Shown here: positions 36,257-45,355 of the stretch, one piece after another
Position numbering within the stretch: position 1 is the stretch's first letter
How the letters are laid out: each line of letters begins with the position of its first letter
Source: an uncultured Collinsella sp.
Lineage (GTDB): Bacteria; Actinomycetota; Coriobacteriia; Coriobacteriales; Coriobacteriaceae
DNA length: 64,000 nucleotides
NCBI GenBank assembly: GCA_900757185.1
Contig: CAAEMX010000049.1
Span: forward strand, 8,686 to 72,685
Direction of reading: 5' to 3'
Made by a program: the position numbers and the translations under genes
The notes under the pieces: generated by a model
Told to the model about the DNA's origin: nothing
What the model saw: the letters and a program-made list of their open reading frames with translations, nothing else
Database searches by the model: none

Positions 36257-36913
36257 CATACCCATCAACCCACAAACCAAAGTGACGCGTGCGCCCGCGC
36301 CCACCCCATAAAAAGTTGCGCAATTACTTTCCCGGTTTTGTGCAAAGTTTGTTAGCCAAGCATAATAGTTTGAGCAATTCACGCCGCCAGCAATACAACT
36401 CAGGCAGTGCTCATCAACCCACACACCCCCATAAACCTGCGGCAATGTGCGTAAGACGGCACAATATCCCCCATAACCACGGCAAATAAACAATATGTTG
36501 CTCAACACACCCCAAAACGTATGAGCCACCTGCTGTGCTAGGATACCTAACGTTACATGGGTTCAACTGTGCTCACGGCTTCAGCAATCCGCAAAGCGCA
36601 GGGTCGATCAGCATCCGGCCGTAACGGCGGTGCCAGAAAAACCACGAGCTCCAATAGAGTAGTCATGCAGCAATGCATTGAATTGATTTGCGGTTATTTT
36701 TATCTCTGCAACATTTTCTATGCAGATCTAGCATGGCAAAATGCAGCAAGCACTTCAGCTGTTTGCGTGCGAGACAGTCAGTTGTTAATCATCCCCAGAC
36801 CGTCTCGCACGCAGCCAACTGTATGTGCTTTCGTCATTAAGACGATTGGTCACATACGAGCTGCGTCATACATACCGTTCACGGTGGGGCAGAGCCACGT
36901 GCTTGTCTAACTG
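36257..36913. other. AT-rich gap before the capsule operon, with a long hairpin
   Basis: No convincing gene is seen in this 657-base stretch. It contains an imperfect hairpin at 36749-36829 whose core TGCGTGCGAGAC / GTCTCGCACGCA is a perfect 12-base stem. Short open frames (for example 36557-36910) have no ribosome site or recognisable product. The promoter of the capsule operon probably lies here, but I could not identify a clear -35/-10 pair. Confidence 0.5.
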
Positions 36914-36986
36914 GGCTCAGGGTTTGAATATGGAGCGCCTTCGCGCACAAGCGCCCTGGCGAAGCCATACCCAAACCCTGTGAGCC
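36914..36986 (+). promoter_or_regulatory. Structured leader RNA ahead of the LoaP-like antiterminator
   Basis: The outer stem GGCTC-AGGGTTTG / CAAACCCT-GAGCC encloses an inner stem TATGG...CTTCGC / GCGAAG-CCATA with a five-base bulge. The element ends 30 bases before the loaP start. LoaP antiterminators are known to recognise hairpin RNA in operon leaders, so this is a candidate target. It could also simply be an attenuator. Confidence 0.55.
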
Positions 36987-37015
36987 ACACGTAAGACAGT
37001 AAGGGGGTGGTGCTC

Positions 37016-37561
37016 GTGTGGTATGTGATCCAGGTCATTAACGGTCGCGAAGACGTAATGCGCGAGCGCATCGAGCGTATGGTGCAGGCTGGTGCTATAC
37101 AGGAGCTCTTTTATCCCCAATTTCAAACCGAGATCAAGGTGCACGGCGAATGGGTCAATACGACCAAGCCGCTCTTTCCCGGCTATCTTATCTGCGATAC
37201 GGCAGATCCTCGCACCGTGCAACAGTATCTGCTGCGCATGGACGACTTTGCCCGGGTGCTATCCCAGGATGGTCAGTTTGTGCCGCTGGCAAAAGAAGAG
37301 GTCCAGCTTATTGGCAGCTTTACGCATAGGGGAGACCGCGTAGTGCCCATGAGCGAGGCCCTAAAAGACGGCGACCAGGTCGTAGTGACGGCAGGTCCGC
37401 TGCTGGGCCATGAGGGATTTATCAAAACCATTAACAGACGCAAGAGCACTGCTTATTTGGAGCTCGACCTGTGTGGCCGACGCGTAACAACTCGCGTTGG
37501 CCTCGCCGTGCTTTCGGCCGAGCAGCGCGCAATGCGAAACCTAAAAAAGACGATCGCCTAA
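37016..37561 (+). CDS. loaP: NusG-family transcription antiterminator, LoaP-like
   Basis: A 181-residue specialised NusG paralogue. The NGN domain begins VWYVIQVINGRED and includes KPLFPGYLICDT, the typical PGY segment. The C-terminal KOW domain reads DGDQVVVTAGPLLGHEGFI. LoaP proteins keep RNA polymerase processive through long polysaccharide or polyketide operons, and this gene opens a run of about 13 kb of capsule genes on the same strand. GTG 37016 is preferred because AAGGGG lies nine bases upstream; GTG 37007 overlaps that site. UpxY/RfaH-type relatives are the alternative label. Confidence 0.85.
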   Translation: MWYVIQVINGREDVMRERIERMVQAGAIQELFYPQFQTEIKVHGEWVNTTKPLFPGYLICDTADPRTVQQYLLRMDDFARVLSQDGQFVPLAKEEVQLIGSFTHRGDRVVPMSEALKDGDQVVVTAGPLLGHEGFIKTINRRKSTAYLELDLCGRRVTTRVGLAVLSAEQRAMRNLKKTIA

Positions 37562-37616
37562 CTGTTGGCGACTGTTAAACGGGACAGGGAGGATCCCCGG
37601 GGGCGGGGACGTAGGT

Positions 37617-37694
37617 TTGAAGGAAATATTGTCAGATAAAACTGAATGTTCAGAAGGAGCGCCGGTGGGGGCCGCGCTGGTTCCCAGGCAATGA
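37617..37694 (+). CDS. Short coupled frame ahead of the sugar transferase
   Basis: A 25-codon frame from TTG 37617 reads LKEILSDKTECSEGAPVGAA and ends in PRQ. Its stop overlaps the sugar transferase ATG (ATGA). It has only a weak ribosome site. It might be a leader peptide that couples translation, or the true N-terminus of the sugar transferase separated by a frameshift. Product unknown. Confidence 0.3.
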   Translation: MKEILSDKTECSEGAPVGAALVPRQ

Positions 37695-38377
37695 GCGGCG
37701 GCGTCGTGAGCATGCGCTACAAGGCCATGCAGGCCGTGAAGGACTGGGACCGCACGCGCCTGGGCTACCGCGCCGTCAAGCGCGCGTTCGACATCGTGTT
37801 CAGCGGATGCGTGCTGGCCGTCATTGCCGTGCCGAGCCTGGTGCTCGCCGCCGCTATCCGCCTGGAGAGCGAGGGCAACCCGTTCTACAGCCAGATCCGC
37901 GTGGGGCAGACCCATCGCGACGGCAGCCTGTCCACCTTCCGCATGTGGAAGTTCCGCAGCATGTACAAAGACGCCGACGAGCGCCTCGCCGAGCTCAAGG
38001 GGCAGAACGAGATCGCCGGCGCCATGTTCAAGATAAAAGAGGACCCGCGCGTCACCAGGATCGGCAAGTTCATACGCAAGCACTCCATCGACGAGTTCCC
38101 GCAGTTCGTCAACGTGTTCCTGGGCCAGATGTCCGTCGTTGGGCCCAGACCGCCGCTGCCGCGCGAGGTCGAGCTGTACACGGAGTACGACCTGCAGCGC
38201 CTGGCCGTGAAGCCGGGCATCACCGGATGGTGGCAGGTGACGGAGCGCAACTCGACCGGGTTCGACGGCATGGTCCGTCGCGATCTCGAGTACATCGCCA
38301 ACCGGAGCATTTTCACCGACCTCAAGATTGTAATCCTCACGGTTATTGAGGTCATCACCGGTAAGGGTGCGTGCTAA
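37691..38377 (+). CDS. Priming sugar-1-phosphate transferase (undecaprenyl-phosphate glycosyl-1-P transferase)
   Basis: A 228-residue bacterial sugar transferase (WcaJ/WbaP C-terminal type) that starts repeat-unit synthesis by moving a sugar-1-phosphate to undecaprenyl phosphate at the membrane. A membrane segment (residues 33-55, FDIVFSGCVLAVIAVPSLVL) is followed by the cytoplasmic catalytic domain: FYSQIRVGQTHRDG, FRMWKFRSMYKDAD, FIRKHSIDEFPQFVNVFLG, and VGPRPPLPREVELY with the conserved PRP. The last part, KPGITGWWQVTERN, is diagnostic. The ATG overlaps the stop of a short upstream frame, and the stop overlaps the next gene (TAATG). The sugar could be UDP-galactose, glucose or FucNAc-type. 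Confidence 0.9.
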   Translation: MSGGVVSMRYKAMQAVKDWDRTRLGYRAVKRAFDIVFSGCVLAVIAVPSLVLAAAIRLESEGNPFYSQIRVGQTHRDGSLSTFRMWKFRSMYKDADERLAELKGQNEIAGAMFKIKEDPRVTRIGKFIRKHSIDEFPQFVNVFLGQMSVVGPRPPLPREVELYTEYDLQRLAVKPGITGWWQVTERNSTGFDGMVRRDLEYIANRSIFTDLKIVILTVIEVITGKGAC

Positions 38378-39153
38378 TGCTCGAGGACTATTCGAAATAC
38401 TCTGAGTTGAATCGCGTTCCCGTGATCGATGTTCCGATCACGGGAACGAACATGTCAGATTGCATTAATTTTCTAACTGAACATATCGATGAACTCCATG
38501 GCGAGTACATTTGCGTCTCTAATGCCCACACGTCTGTTTTGGCTCATGATGACCCCTCCTATTGGGATTGCCAGGCGGAATCAGTCATGTCTGTTCCCGA
38601 CGGCAAGCCCTTATCGGTTGTAGGCCGTAAGTCATTTGAATCGATGGACCGCGTTACCGGTCCGGACTTGATGCGCGAAATTTTTGAGATTTCCAGTCAA
38701 TACGGGTGGAGTCACTATTTCTACGGAAATGAACAGAAGAATCTTGACGCCCTCAGAGAATCGCTCAACAGGGATTTTCCTGGTTTGAAAATTGCGGGAA
38801 TGGAGCCGTCCGTTTTCCGTCCTTTGTCGGACAACGAAAAGCACGAGCTTTCAAATCGCATTGGCAGCTCAGGAGCCAACTTCGCATGGATTGCTCTTGG
38901 CGCGCCGCGACAGGAAGTCCTCATGCATGAGCTTAAGGGTGGCCCCCAGCCGCTGATGATCGGCGTAGGGGGAGCCTTCAACGTTCTCGCTGGCGTGGTG
39001 CCGGAGGCACCGATATGGATGCAGAACCTAAGCCTCGAGTGGCTATACCGCCTGATACAGGAGCCAAAGCGGCTTTTCAAACGATACCTCATTACTAACA
39101 CCAAATTCCTCTTTTACCAATTCACTGGCGCCAAGCGCAAGAAAGGCAAGTAG
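38377..39153 (+). CDS. WecG/TagA/CpsF-family glycosyltransferase (GT26)
   Basis: A 258-residue enzyme that adds the second sugar, often ManNAc or a related residue, to the lipid-linked primer. PITGTNMSDCINFL, ICVSNAHTSVLAHDD, SVPDGKPLSVVGR and FAWIALGAPRQEVLMHEL follow the GT26 pattern, and GVGGAFNVLAGVVPEAPIWM is the typical GGxFxxxAG motif. The C-terminal basic region (WLYRLIQEPKRLFKRYL) is an amphipathic membrane contact. The ATG overlaps the upstream stop. GC content is lower than in the flanking sugar transferase and capE, suggesting a separate origin. Confidence 0.88.
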   Translation: MLEDYSKYSELNRVPVIDVPITGTNMSDCINFLTEHIDELHGEYICVSNAHTSVLAHDDPSYWDCQAESVMSVPDGKPLSVVGRKSFESMDRVTGPDLMREIFEISSQYGWSHYFYGNEQKNLDALRESLNRDFPGLKIAGMEPSVFRPLSDNEKHELSNRIGSSGANFAWIALGAPRQEVLMHELKGGPQPLMIGVGGAFNVLAGVVPEAPIWMQNLSLEWLYRLIQEPKRLFKRYLITNTKFLFYQFTGAKRKKGK

Positions 39154-40212
39154 ATGAAACCCACCACTGCATTCAAAGACAAGACCCTGATGATCACGGG
39201 AGGCACCGGCTCGTTCGGCAACACGGTGCTCAAGCACTTCATGAACACCGACCTGGCCGAGATCCGCATCTTCTCTCGCGACGAGAAGAAGCAGGACGAC
39301 ATGCGCCACCGCCTGCAGGAGAAGTCGCCCGAGCTCGCCTCCAAGGTGCGCTTCTTCATCGGCGACGTCCGCAACGCCCAGAGCGTGCGCGACGCCATGC
39401 ACGGCGTGGACTACATCTTCCACGCCGCCGCCCTGAAGCAGGTGCCCTCCTGCGAGTTCTTCCCCATGGAGGCCGTGCGCACCAACGTCATCGGCACGGA
39501 CAACGTCCTGCACGCCGCGATCGAGGAGGGCGTGGACCGCGTCGTGTGCCTGTCCACCGACAAGGCGGCCTACCCCATCAACGCCATGGGCAAGTCCAAG
39601 GCCATGATGGAGTCCATCATCTACGCCAACGCCCGCAACGGCGCCGGCCGCACCACCATTTGCTGCACCCGCTACGGCAACGTCATGTGCTCGCGCGGCA
39701 GCGTCATCCCGCTGTTCATCGACCGCATCCGCAAGGGCGAGCCGCTGACGGTGACCGACCCCAACATGACCCGCTTCCTCATGAACCTGGACGAGGCCGT
39801 GGACCTGGTTCAGTTCGCCTTCGAGCACGCCAACCCCGGCGACCTGTTCATCCAGAAGGCGCCGGCGTCGACCATCGGCGACCTCGCCGAGGCCGTGCAG
39901 GAGGTCTTCGGCCGCGTGGGCACGCAGGTCATCGGCACCCGCCACGGCGAGAAGCTTTACGAGACCCTCATGACCCGCGAGGAGCGCCTGAGGTCCGAGG
40001 ACATGGGCGGCTACTACCGCGTCGCCTGCGACTCGCGCGACCTCAACTACGACAAGTTCGTCGTCGACGGCGAGGTGGAGACCCAGGCAGACGAGTCCTA
40101 CACCTCCCACAACACCGAGAGGCTCGACGTGGAGGGCACCATCGCCAAGATCAAGACCGCCGAGTACGTGCAGCTGGCACTCGAGGGCCGCGAGCACGAG
40201 GCGGTGCAGTAG
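39154..40212 (+). CDS. capE: UDP-N-acetylglucosamine 4,6-dehydratase/5-epimerase, CapE-type
   Basis: A 352-residue short-chain dehydrogenase/reductase. It starts with the Rossmann glycine motif LMITGGTGSFGNTVL, then FIGDVRNAQSVRDAM, HAAALKQVPSCEFFPMEAVR and the active-site STDKAAYPINAMGKSKAMME, where CapE-type enzymes have YPxNxMGxxK (M-K catalytic pair) rather than YxxxK. With capF and capG it should convert UDP-GlcNAc to UDP-N-acetyl-L-fucosamine. It is very GC-rich and uses C-ending codons almost exclusively, like capF and capG and unlike the genes between. Confidence 0.9.
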   Translation: MKPTTAFKDKTLMITGGTGSFGNTVLKHFMNTDLAEIRIFSRDEKKQDDMRHRLQEKSPELASKVRFFIGDVRNAQSVRDAMHGVDYIFHAAALKQVPSCEFFPMEAVRTNVIGTDNVLHAAIEEGVDRVVCLSTDKAAYPINAMGKSKAMMESIIYANARNGAGRTTICCTRYGNVMCSRGSVIPLFIDRIRKGEPLTVTDPNMTRFLMNLDEAVDLVQFAFEHANPGDLFIQKAPASTIGDLAEAVQEVFGRVGTQVIGTRHGEKLYETLMTREERLRSEDMGGYYRVACDSRDLNYDKFVVDGEVETQADESYTSHNTERLDVEGTIAKIKTAEYVQLALEGREHEAVQ

Positions 40213-40213
40213 A

Positions 40214-41431
40214 GTGCGCGTCCTCGTCACCGGCGCGAGGGGCTTCGTCGGCAGGAACCTCTGCTGCGCGCTGAAGAACATAAGGGACGGCAAGGACCGC
40301 CGTGCCAAATACCAGACCCTCCTTCCCCTTGAGGTCATGGAGTACGACATCGACTCCACCCCGGAGGAGCTCGACGGGTACTGCTCCCGCACCGACTTCG
40401 TCTTCAACCTTGCGGGCGTCAACCGCCCCGAGGACCAAGCGGAGTTCATGGAGGGCAACTTCGGGTTCGCCTCCACGCTGCTGGACACCTTGGAGTGCCA
40501 CGGGAACACGTGCCCCGTCATGCTCTCCAGCTCCGCGCAGGCGAGCCTGTCGGGCCGCTTCGAGGGCTCTGTCTACGGCGAGTCCAAGCTGGCGGGGGAG
40601 GGCCTGTTCCGGGAGTACTCGGAGCGCACGGGGGCGCCGGTGCTCATCTACCGCTTCCCCAACCTCTACGGCAAGTGGTGCCGCCCACGCTACAATTCCG
40701 CCGTGGCGACCTTCTGCGACGCCATCGCGAACAGCCGCCCCTATACCGTGAACGACCCCAGCGTGGAGCTGGAGCTCCTCTACATCGACGACCTGGTCGA
40801 CGAGATGCTGGGCGCGCTGCTCGGCGAGGAGCACCGCTGCGGATACGAGGGCCTCGAGCGCGTCGACGGTGACGGGTTCTGCTACGTCCCCGGGACCGAC
40901 GTGAGGTCCCTGGGCGAGATCGTCTACCTGCTAGACAGCTTCCGCGACAGCCGCGAGACGCTCTCGGTGCCCGACCTGGCCGAGGGCTCCTTCTCCAAGA
41001 AGCTCTGGAGCACGTTTCTGTCCTACTACGAGCCGGGGCACTTCGCCTATAGCCTGAAGCCCAACGCGGACGCCCGCGGCTCGTTCACGGAGTTCCTGCG
41101 CACGCGCGAGCGCGGCCAGGTCTCCGTCAACGTGAGCAGACCCGGCATCACCAAGGGCAACCATTGGCACATGTCCAAGTGGGAGAGGTTTCTGGTGGTC
41201 TCCGGCACCGCGAGCATCAAGCTGAGGAAGGTGGGGGAGGACTCCGATAGAAATCCTTTCCCCGTCGACGAGTACATCGTCTCCGGCTCGGACATGCGCG
41301 CCGTGGAGATGATCCCCGGCTACACGCACTCCATCACCAACCTGTCCGACACCGAGGACCTCGTGACGGTCATGTGGGCCAACGAGCCCTTCGACCCCGA
41401 GAACCCCGACACCTACTACGAGGAGGTCTAG
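40214..41431 (+). CDS. capF: CapF-type UDP-sugar reductase with C-terminal cupin
   Basis: A 405-residue bifunctional enzyme. The N-terminal SDR domain has VLVTGARGFVGRNL and VYGESKLAGEGLFREY (YxxSK catalytic), and RFPNLYGKWCRPRYNS. The C-terminal cupin domain carries GITKGNHWHMSKWERFLVVSG with metal-binding histidines. CapF takes the CapE product to UDP-2-acetamido-2,6-dideoxy-L-talose. GTG 40214 starts one base after the capE stop. The downstream acyltransferase begins a marked fall in GC. Confidence 0.9.
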   Translation: MRVLVTGARGFVGRNLCCALKNIRDGKDRRAKYQTLLPLEVMEYDIDSTPEELDGYCSRTDFVFNLAGVNRPEDQAEFMEGNFGFASTLLDTLECHGNTCPVMLSSSAQASLSGRFEGSVYGESKLAGEGLFREYSERTGAPVLIYRFPNLYGKWCRPRYNSAVATFCDAIANSRPYTVNDPSVELELLYIDDLVDEMLGALLGEEHRCGYEGLERVDGDGFCYVPGTDVRSLGEIVYLLDSFRDSRETLSVPDLAEGSFSKKLWSTFLSYYEPGHFAYSLKPNADARGSFTEFLRTRERGQVSVNVSRPGITKGNHWHMSKWERFLVVSGTASIKLRKVGEDSDRNPFPVDEYIVSGSDMRAVEMIPGYTHSITNLSDTEDLVTVMWANEPFDPENPDTYYEEV

Positions 41432-41435
41432 CCGC

Positions 41436-41963
41436 ATGGGCTCCTTTTCGCGGTCCCTTCTATGTTTTGGCCGCAGTGTGAAAGCGCTTCCTCGTAAAGC
41501 TATAGTTCAGCCCCTCGTTAAACGGTCTTTTGCACGGTGCGGAAAGGGTTTCTCGCTTGGAAAGCGTTGCGATTTGCAAGGCTTGGAGAACATTTCAGTC
41601 GGTAATGATGTGTCATTTGGGCCCGATACAAGAATTTGGACAACGGGCGCAGAAGTAATTATCGGTAACGATGTTATGTTTGGCCCACATATAACTCTAA
41701 TCTCTGGTGATCATCGCACTGATGTCAAAGACAAGCCTATGCGCGCTGTAAGGCCAACTGAAAAATTACCCAGTAATGACCAAGACATTGTTGTTGGTAA
41801 CGATGTTTGGATTGGGGCAAACGTTACGATTTTAAAAGGTGTGCATATTCCCGATGGAACAGTAATTGCTGCTGGTGCGCTCGTCGTTCGTAGCCCTTAT
41901 GAAGAAAATTGCATTTGGGGGGGGGTTCCCGCACGTCTAATCGGGAGACGATTTGATGACTAG
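41436..41963 (+). CDS. Hexapeptide-repeat acyltransferase (LbH family)
   Basis: A 175-residue left-handed beta-helix acetyltransferase of WcaF/CatB type. Repeats include ISVGNDVSFGPDTRIWTTG, VIIGNDVMFGPHITLISGDHRTD (His is the likely catalytic base) and IVVGNDVWIGANVTILKG. It probably O-acetylates a sugar of the repeat unit. It lies four bases after capF and overlaps the glycosyltransferase by eight bases. This gene begins the low-GC block that runs to 47.8 kb. Confidence 0.85.
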   Translation: MGSFSRSLLCFGRSVKALPRKAIVQPLVKRSFARCGKGFSLGKRCDLQGLENISVGNDVSFGPDTRIWTTGAEVIIGNDVMFGPHITLISGDHRTDVKDKPMRAVRPTEKLPSNDQDIVVGNDVWIGANVTILKGVHIPDGTVIAAGALVVRSPYEENCIWGGVPARLIGRRFDD

Positions 41964-43023
41964 GAATAAGACGGAGTTTGGCACCTTAAGTATGTTTGGT
42001 GTTGATCCGAGCTGTTTAGGAGGCATTAGTACGCTAACGCGCATGCTTTCTTTTGAGCTAGATAGATGCGAGCAAGTTGATTTTTGCTATTTAATAACGA
42101 CCAATCAGGGAAATGCCCTTCAAAAGATCCGTTGTTTTGTAAGCGCGCTATTAAAGGCCCGAAAACGCTTTTCAACCGGCGAAGGAATTGTTCATATACA
42201 CATGGCTGATAATGCGAGCGTGATCAGGTCGTGCGTTATCATATTCCTAGCTAATAGATATCGACAGTCTGTCGTACTTCACATTCACTGTGACTTGGCA
42301 AAGATTAGATCTCGGTCCTCAAGTCATATGAAAAAGCTGATAGATTGGTCGCTATTAAAGTCAGATCGCATCATTGCCCTAGGAACATATCTGAACCCCT
42401 TGTTCCAAAAATTGGATTATCCAAGTGAGCGTGTATTAATTCTTCCCAATGCCGTTTCTTGTCCAGATGAGAATTTATACACGCCGGGCCGCACTAAAGT
42501 TTTATTTCTGGGAAATATCTCTAAGGACAAGGGCGTCTTGGATTTATTGGATGCGCTCGTTCTGATCGATGGCAAGCTTGACCCAGAACTAATTTTCGAG
42601 CTGTGCGGTAGGGATCACATCAAGATTCAAGTTGAAATTGAAAAACGAAATCTTTCTCATCGTGTTAAATATCGCGGCATCGTAGAGCCCAATCGTAAGT
42701 TCTTTTCGAAATATCTTCTAAACGTACTGCCTTCTCATCAAGAGGCAATGCCATTTTCGCTTCTTGAGGCTTCAGCTTATGGGATCCCTTCTATCGCATC
42801 ATCAGTCGGGTCAATCTCCGAGATTATCGATAATGGAGACTCAGGTTGGCTAGTAAATGCCCAGGACACTCAAATGCTTGCGAACACGCTCGTGAATGTG
42901 CTGTCAAATCCAGAAGCGATATCGGTTGCGGGAAGCCGTATATATAACAAGGTGCGTGAATGCTACTCATTTCAGGCGTATCTTCAAACTCTATTCGCTC
43001 TATATAGGGAGTTGATAGCTTGA
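41956..43023 (+). CDS. Glycosyltransferase family 4
   Basis: A 355-residue GT-B enzyme. The C-terminal half has VLFLGNISKDKGVLDLLDAL (donor-binding loop), ELCGRDHIKI, VKYRGIVEP and LPSHQEAMPFSLLEASAYGIP, the EX7E motif of GT4. The N-terminal GGISTLTRML is a typical acceptor-side glycine loop. It should extend the capsule repeat unit in the cytoplasm. ATG 41956 is inside the end of the acyltransferase; a TTG sits one codon earlier. Confidence 0.88.
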   Translation: MTRNKTEFGTLSMFGVDPSCLGGISTLTRMLSFELDRCEQVDFCYLITTNQGNALQKIRCFVSALLKARKRFSTGEGIVHIHMADNASVIRSCVIIFLANRYRQSVVLHIHCDLAKIRSRSSSHMKKLIDWSLLKSDRIIALGTYLNPLFQKLDYPSERVLILPNAVSCPDENLYTPGRTKVLFLGNISKDKGVLDLLDALVLIDGKLDPELIFELCGRDHIKIQVEIEKRNLSHRVKYRGIVEPNRKFFSKYLLNVLPSHQEAMPFSLLEASAYGIPSIASSVGSISEIIDNGDSGWLVNAQDTQMLANTLVNVLSNPEAISVAGSRIYNKVRECYSFQAYLQTLFALYRELIA

Positions 43024-43028
43024 TTTCA

Positions 43029-44246
43029 ATGGCAAAGGCCCTATATGCTGCCGATCAAAATATCGTCTCCGAAACAGGAATGACGGCTAGACCAATTGTA
43101 TTGATTGTTGCAACGTATATTGTGACTACTTTACTTCAGGGTGCTCTTGGCTCTATTCCTATTAATAAGATTCTTGGATTCGCTCTTGTAGTTCTACTTA
43201 TATTTGAATGGGTTTCAACTCGCAGATCACATCTGTCCTATTTGGGCCTGCTCTGCTTCGTTCTTCTGTCACTCCATTCAACTCTTGTTATGATAAGCGC
43301 TTCTCAGGAGCTAAACGACTTGGTGTATCTCGCAAGCACAATGTTGATGATCTCCCTTATATGTTCGCCTAGGTTTCGAACATCTATTTTCGAGGCATTG
43401 CTCCGATATCGTCGATATATATCTGTTGTCGTAATCTTTTCATCCATGTTTCTTCTTTTACTGCTTGCAACTGGCACTGGTTATGTTGTCGCATGGGGAG
43501 AAGCTCCCTACTTTAAGGGGCTATGCAATACAGAACATACTCTTGCATCTATATGTACTCTTTTGCTTGTCCTTATTATCTTTCTCGTTCGAACTAATGG
43601 ATCTAAGGTCGTATATTGCGGGTGCTCGCTTGTCATCATATATGCGACGCTGGAGACTGGCGCCCGAACGTTTCTTGTGCCAGTTCTTATTTGTTCGCTG
43701 CTACTCATCCAAAATCTATTTGCTTACAGATGGACTAAAGTCGCTTCGATACTCCTTGTTTTAATTTTAGGAGAGGCTGTATTTCTGAAGTCTGGTATGG
43801 CAAATAAATTTGAGTTTGCCAGCGGAAATATATATGCAGACTCGCTGTTATCCGCAATTACTAATGGTAGAAACGAAATTTGGCTTACGGATATCCATGC
43901 ATGGGCTAATTCTGGTCCATTGGGCATAGCTTTTGGAAACGCTTTTTCGACAATCTATGAACTCAATAAACGTGCGCTCGATCTTTATATTTGGGCTCAT
44001 GACGACTTGATAATGTTGCTGTATGGATTTGGCCTTACTGGTCTATGCCTGTATCTTTCGTGCCTATGTACTTTATTTCATTCGTTGTTCTCTTCTTTAA
44101 ATAAGGGTGTAGCCGCACTCCTCTCCGTTTTCGTTTTATTTCCTTTGCTATTAAATGGATTTTTTCCTTATCAACATCTTGTCTACGCATTTGTTCTTCT
44201 TTATTCAATCTGTTCGCATGAATTAATCCCTAGAAAGGATATCTGA
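43029..44246 (+). CDS. wzy: Capsule/O-antigen polymerase-like membrane protein (Wzy type)
   Basis: A protein of about 405 residues with ten or more hydrophobic segments (for example LVVLLIFEWV, FSSMFLLLLLATGTGY, TLLLVLIIFLVRT, LLICSLLLIQ). A large loop with NGRNEIWLTDIHAWANSGPLGIAFGNAFS and IWAHDDLIMLLYGFGLTGL resembles the Wzy_C-type periplasmic loop. It would join lipid-linked repeats outside the membrane. The ligase family is the alternative. A TTG at 43020 overlaps the upstream stop and could be the start. The sequence is AT-rich with weak ribosome sites, common for wzy genes. Confidence 0.8.
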   Translation: MAKALYAADQNIVSETGMTARPIVLIVATYIVTTLLQGALGSIPINKILGFALVVLLIFEWVSTRRSHLSYLGLLCFVLLSLHSTLVMISASQELNDLVYLASTMLMISLICSPRFRTSIFEALLRYRRYISVVVIFSSMFLLLLLATGTGYVVAWGEAPYFKGLCNTEHTLASICTLLLVLIIFLVRTNGSKVVYCGCSLVIIYATLETGARTFLVPVLICSLLLIQNLFAYRWTKVASILLVLILGEAVFLKSGMANKFEFASGNIYADSLLSAITNGRNEIWLTDIHAWANSGPLGIAFGNAFSTIYELNKRALDLYIWAHDDLIMLLYGFGLTGLCLYLSCLCTLFHSLFSSLNKGVAALLSVFVLFPLLLNGFFPYQHLVYAFVLLYSICSHELIPRKDI

Positions 44247-45355
44247 TGTCGAATAACAACTATCTGCTGACCTTTCACATGACGTGGAGCTATGGCGCAT
44301 GTTTGCAAGCATTTGCAACTCTAGAAGCACTTAAGAATGTTGGTTGCAAGGCTGAGATTCTCAATTTCATTAATCCTCATGAGCGAAAAGGAAATGAGAC
44401 ACCTTTCCAGCTCATCAAGGATGGTGATTTTAAAGCTGGCCTTATAGCTGCGGCCAAAAATATCATTTTCCAGCGTGCTAAGCTGCATGCGCGCGCTTTT
44501 GAAGAATTCCATTCGAGGCTCCCTCGAACGGAACGGGTGTATACTTCGTGCGCTCAAATGGCTGATATTGAAGCTGATGCACTAATCGTCGGCAGCGATC
44601 AGGTTTGGAATCCTTTTATCACCGGCGGCATTGAGCCTGCATTTTTTCTTCAATTTGGCAAAGCAACTCGCCGTCTTTCACTTGCTTCGAGCCTCGGTAG
44701 TCATATCTATAACGAGATAGAGCAACAAGAAATTCGAGAGTTCCTTAATAAATTCGATGCGATAAGCGTGCGAGAAGCTCATGCAGTAGAGCAAATCGCG
44801 CCGTTGACGGAGAAGCCAGTATTTAGGTGTCTCGATCCGACTTTACTTCTCGATCGTGAATATTGGCGTGCTTTTTCCCAAAAGCCCGAAGGATTCAACG
44901 GGAATGAACGATACATTCTGGTTTTCAATCTCGCGAGCCGAACCGATAAAGAAATGGAACTTTGGAAGCGTTTCTCAATAGATTCGGGACTGCCTCTTTG
45001 GCGAATTAGCAACAATACCTTTAAGGACAAGGTTTTCGATAGGCTCCTATTGGGTATGACCCCAGAGGAATTTGTTTGGCTTATTGATCATGCACAATAT
45101 GTTATTACTGATTCATTTCACGGAACGGCCTTTTCAGTGAATATGGGTAAGCCGTTCGTCGCCATGGAACCCATTCGAGGAAATCGTGCCCGAATTGTTG
45201 ATTTGCTCAATTTAGTTGGAATGGATAACCGCATGTTGGCTGAAAGTGCATGCGAGCATCCTAGTATCGATTTAGACTATAGCTATGCTGAATCAGCCCT
45301 TTGCGAGGAGCGCTCTCGATGCATGGCGTGGATTAAGGGTGCCTTAAATGACTAG
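44246..45355 (+). CDS. Polysaccharide pyruvyltransferase family protein
   Basis: A 369-residue member of the CsaB/WcaK family, which adds ketal-linked pyruvate to sugars using phosphoenolpyruvate. DALIVGSDQVWNPFITGG, FFLQFGKATRRLSLASSLG, ISVREAHAVEQIAPL, FRCLDPTLLLD and YVITDSFHGTAFSVNMGKPFV are the expected conserved segments. The ATG overlaps the wzy stop by one base. Its coupling to the FrhB-like gene is a recurrent pairing in polysaccharide loci. Pyruvate would add negative charge to the capsule. Confidence 0.9.
   Translation: MSNNNYLLTFHMTWSYGACLQAFATLEALKNVGCKAEILNFINPHERKGNETPFQLIKDGDFKAGLIAAAKNIIFQRAKLHARAFEEFHSRLPRTERVYTSCAQMADIEADALIVGSDQVWNPFITGGIEPAFFLQFGKATRRLSLASSLGSHIYNEIEQQEIREFLNKFDAISVREAHAVEQIAPLTEKPVFRCLDPTLLLDREYWRAFSQKPEGFNGNERYILVFNLASRTDKEMELWKRFSIDSGLPLWRISNNTFKDKVFDRLLLGMTPEEFVWLIDHAQYVITDSFHGTAFSVNMGKPFVAMEPIRGNRARIVDLLNLVGMDNRMLAESACEHPSIDLDYSYAESALCEERSRCMAWIKGALND

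Noticed and set aside
39546..40274. Second-frame coding within capE
   Set aside because: It is an Arg/His-rich shadow frame typical of C-ending codon genes, lacking any motif.
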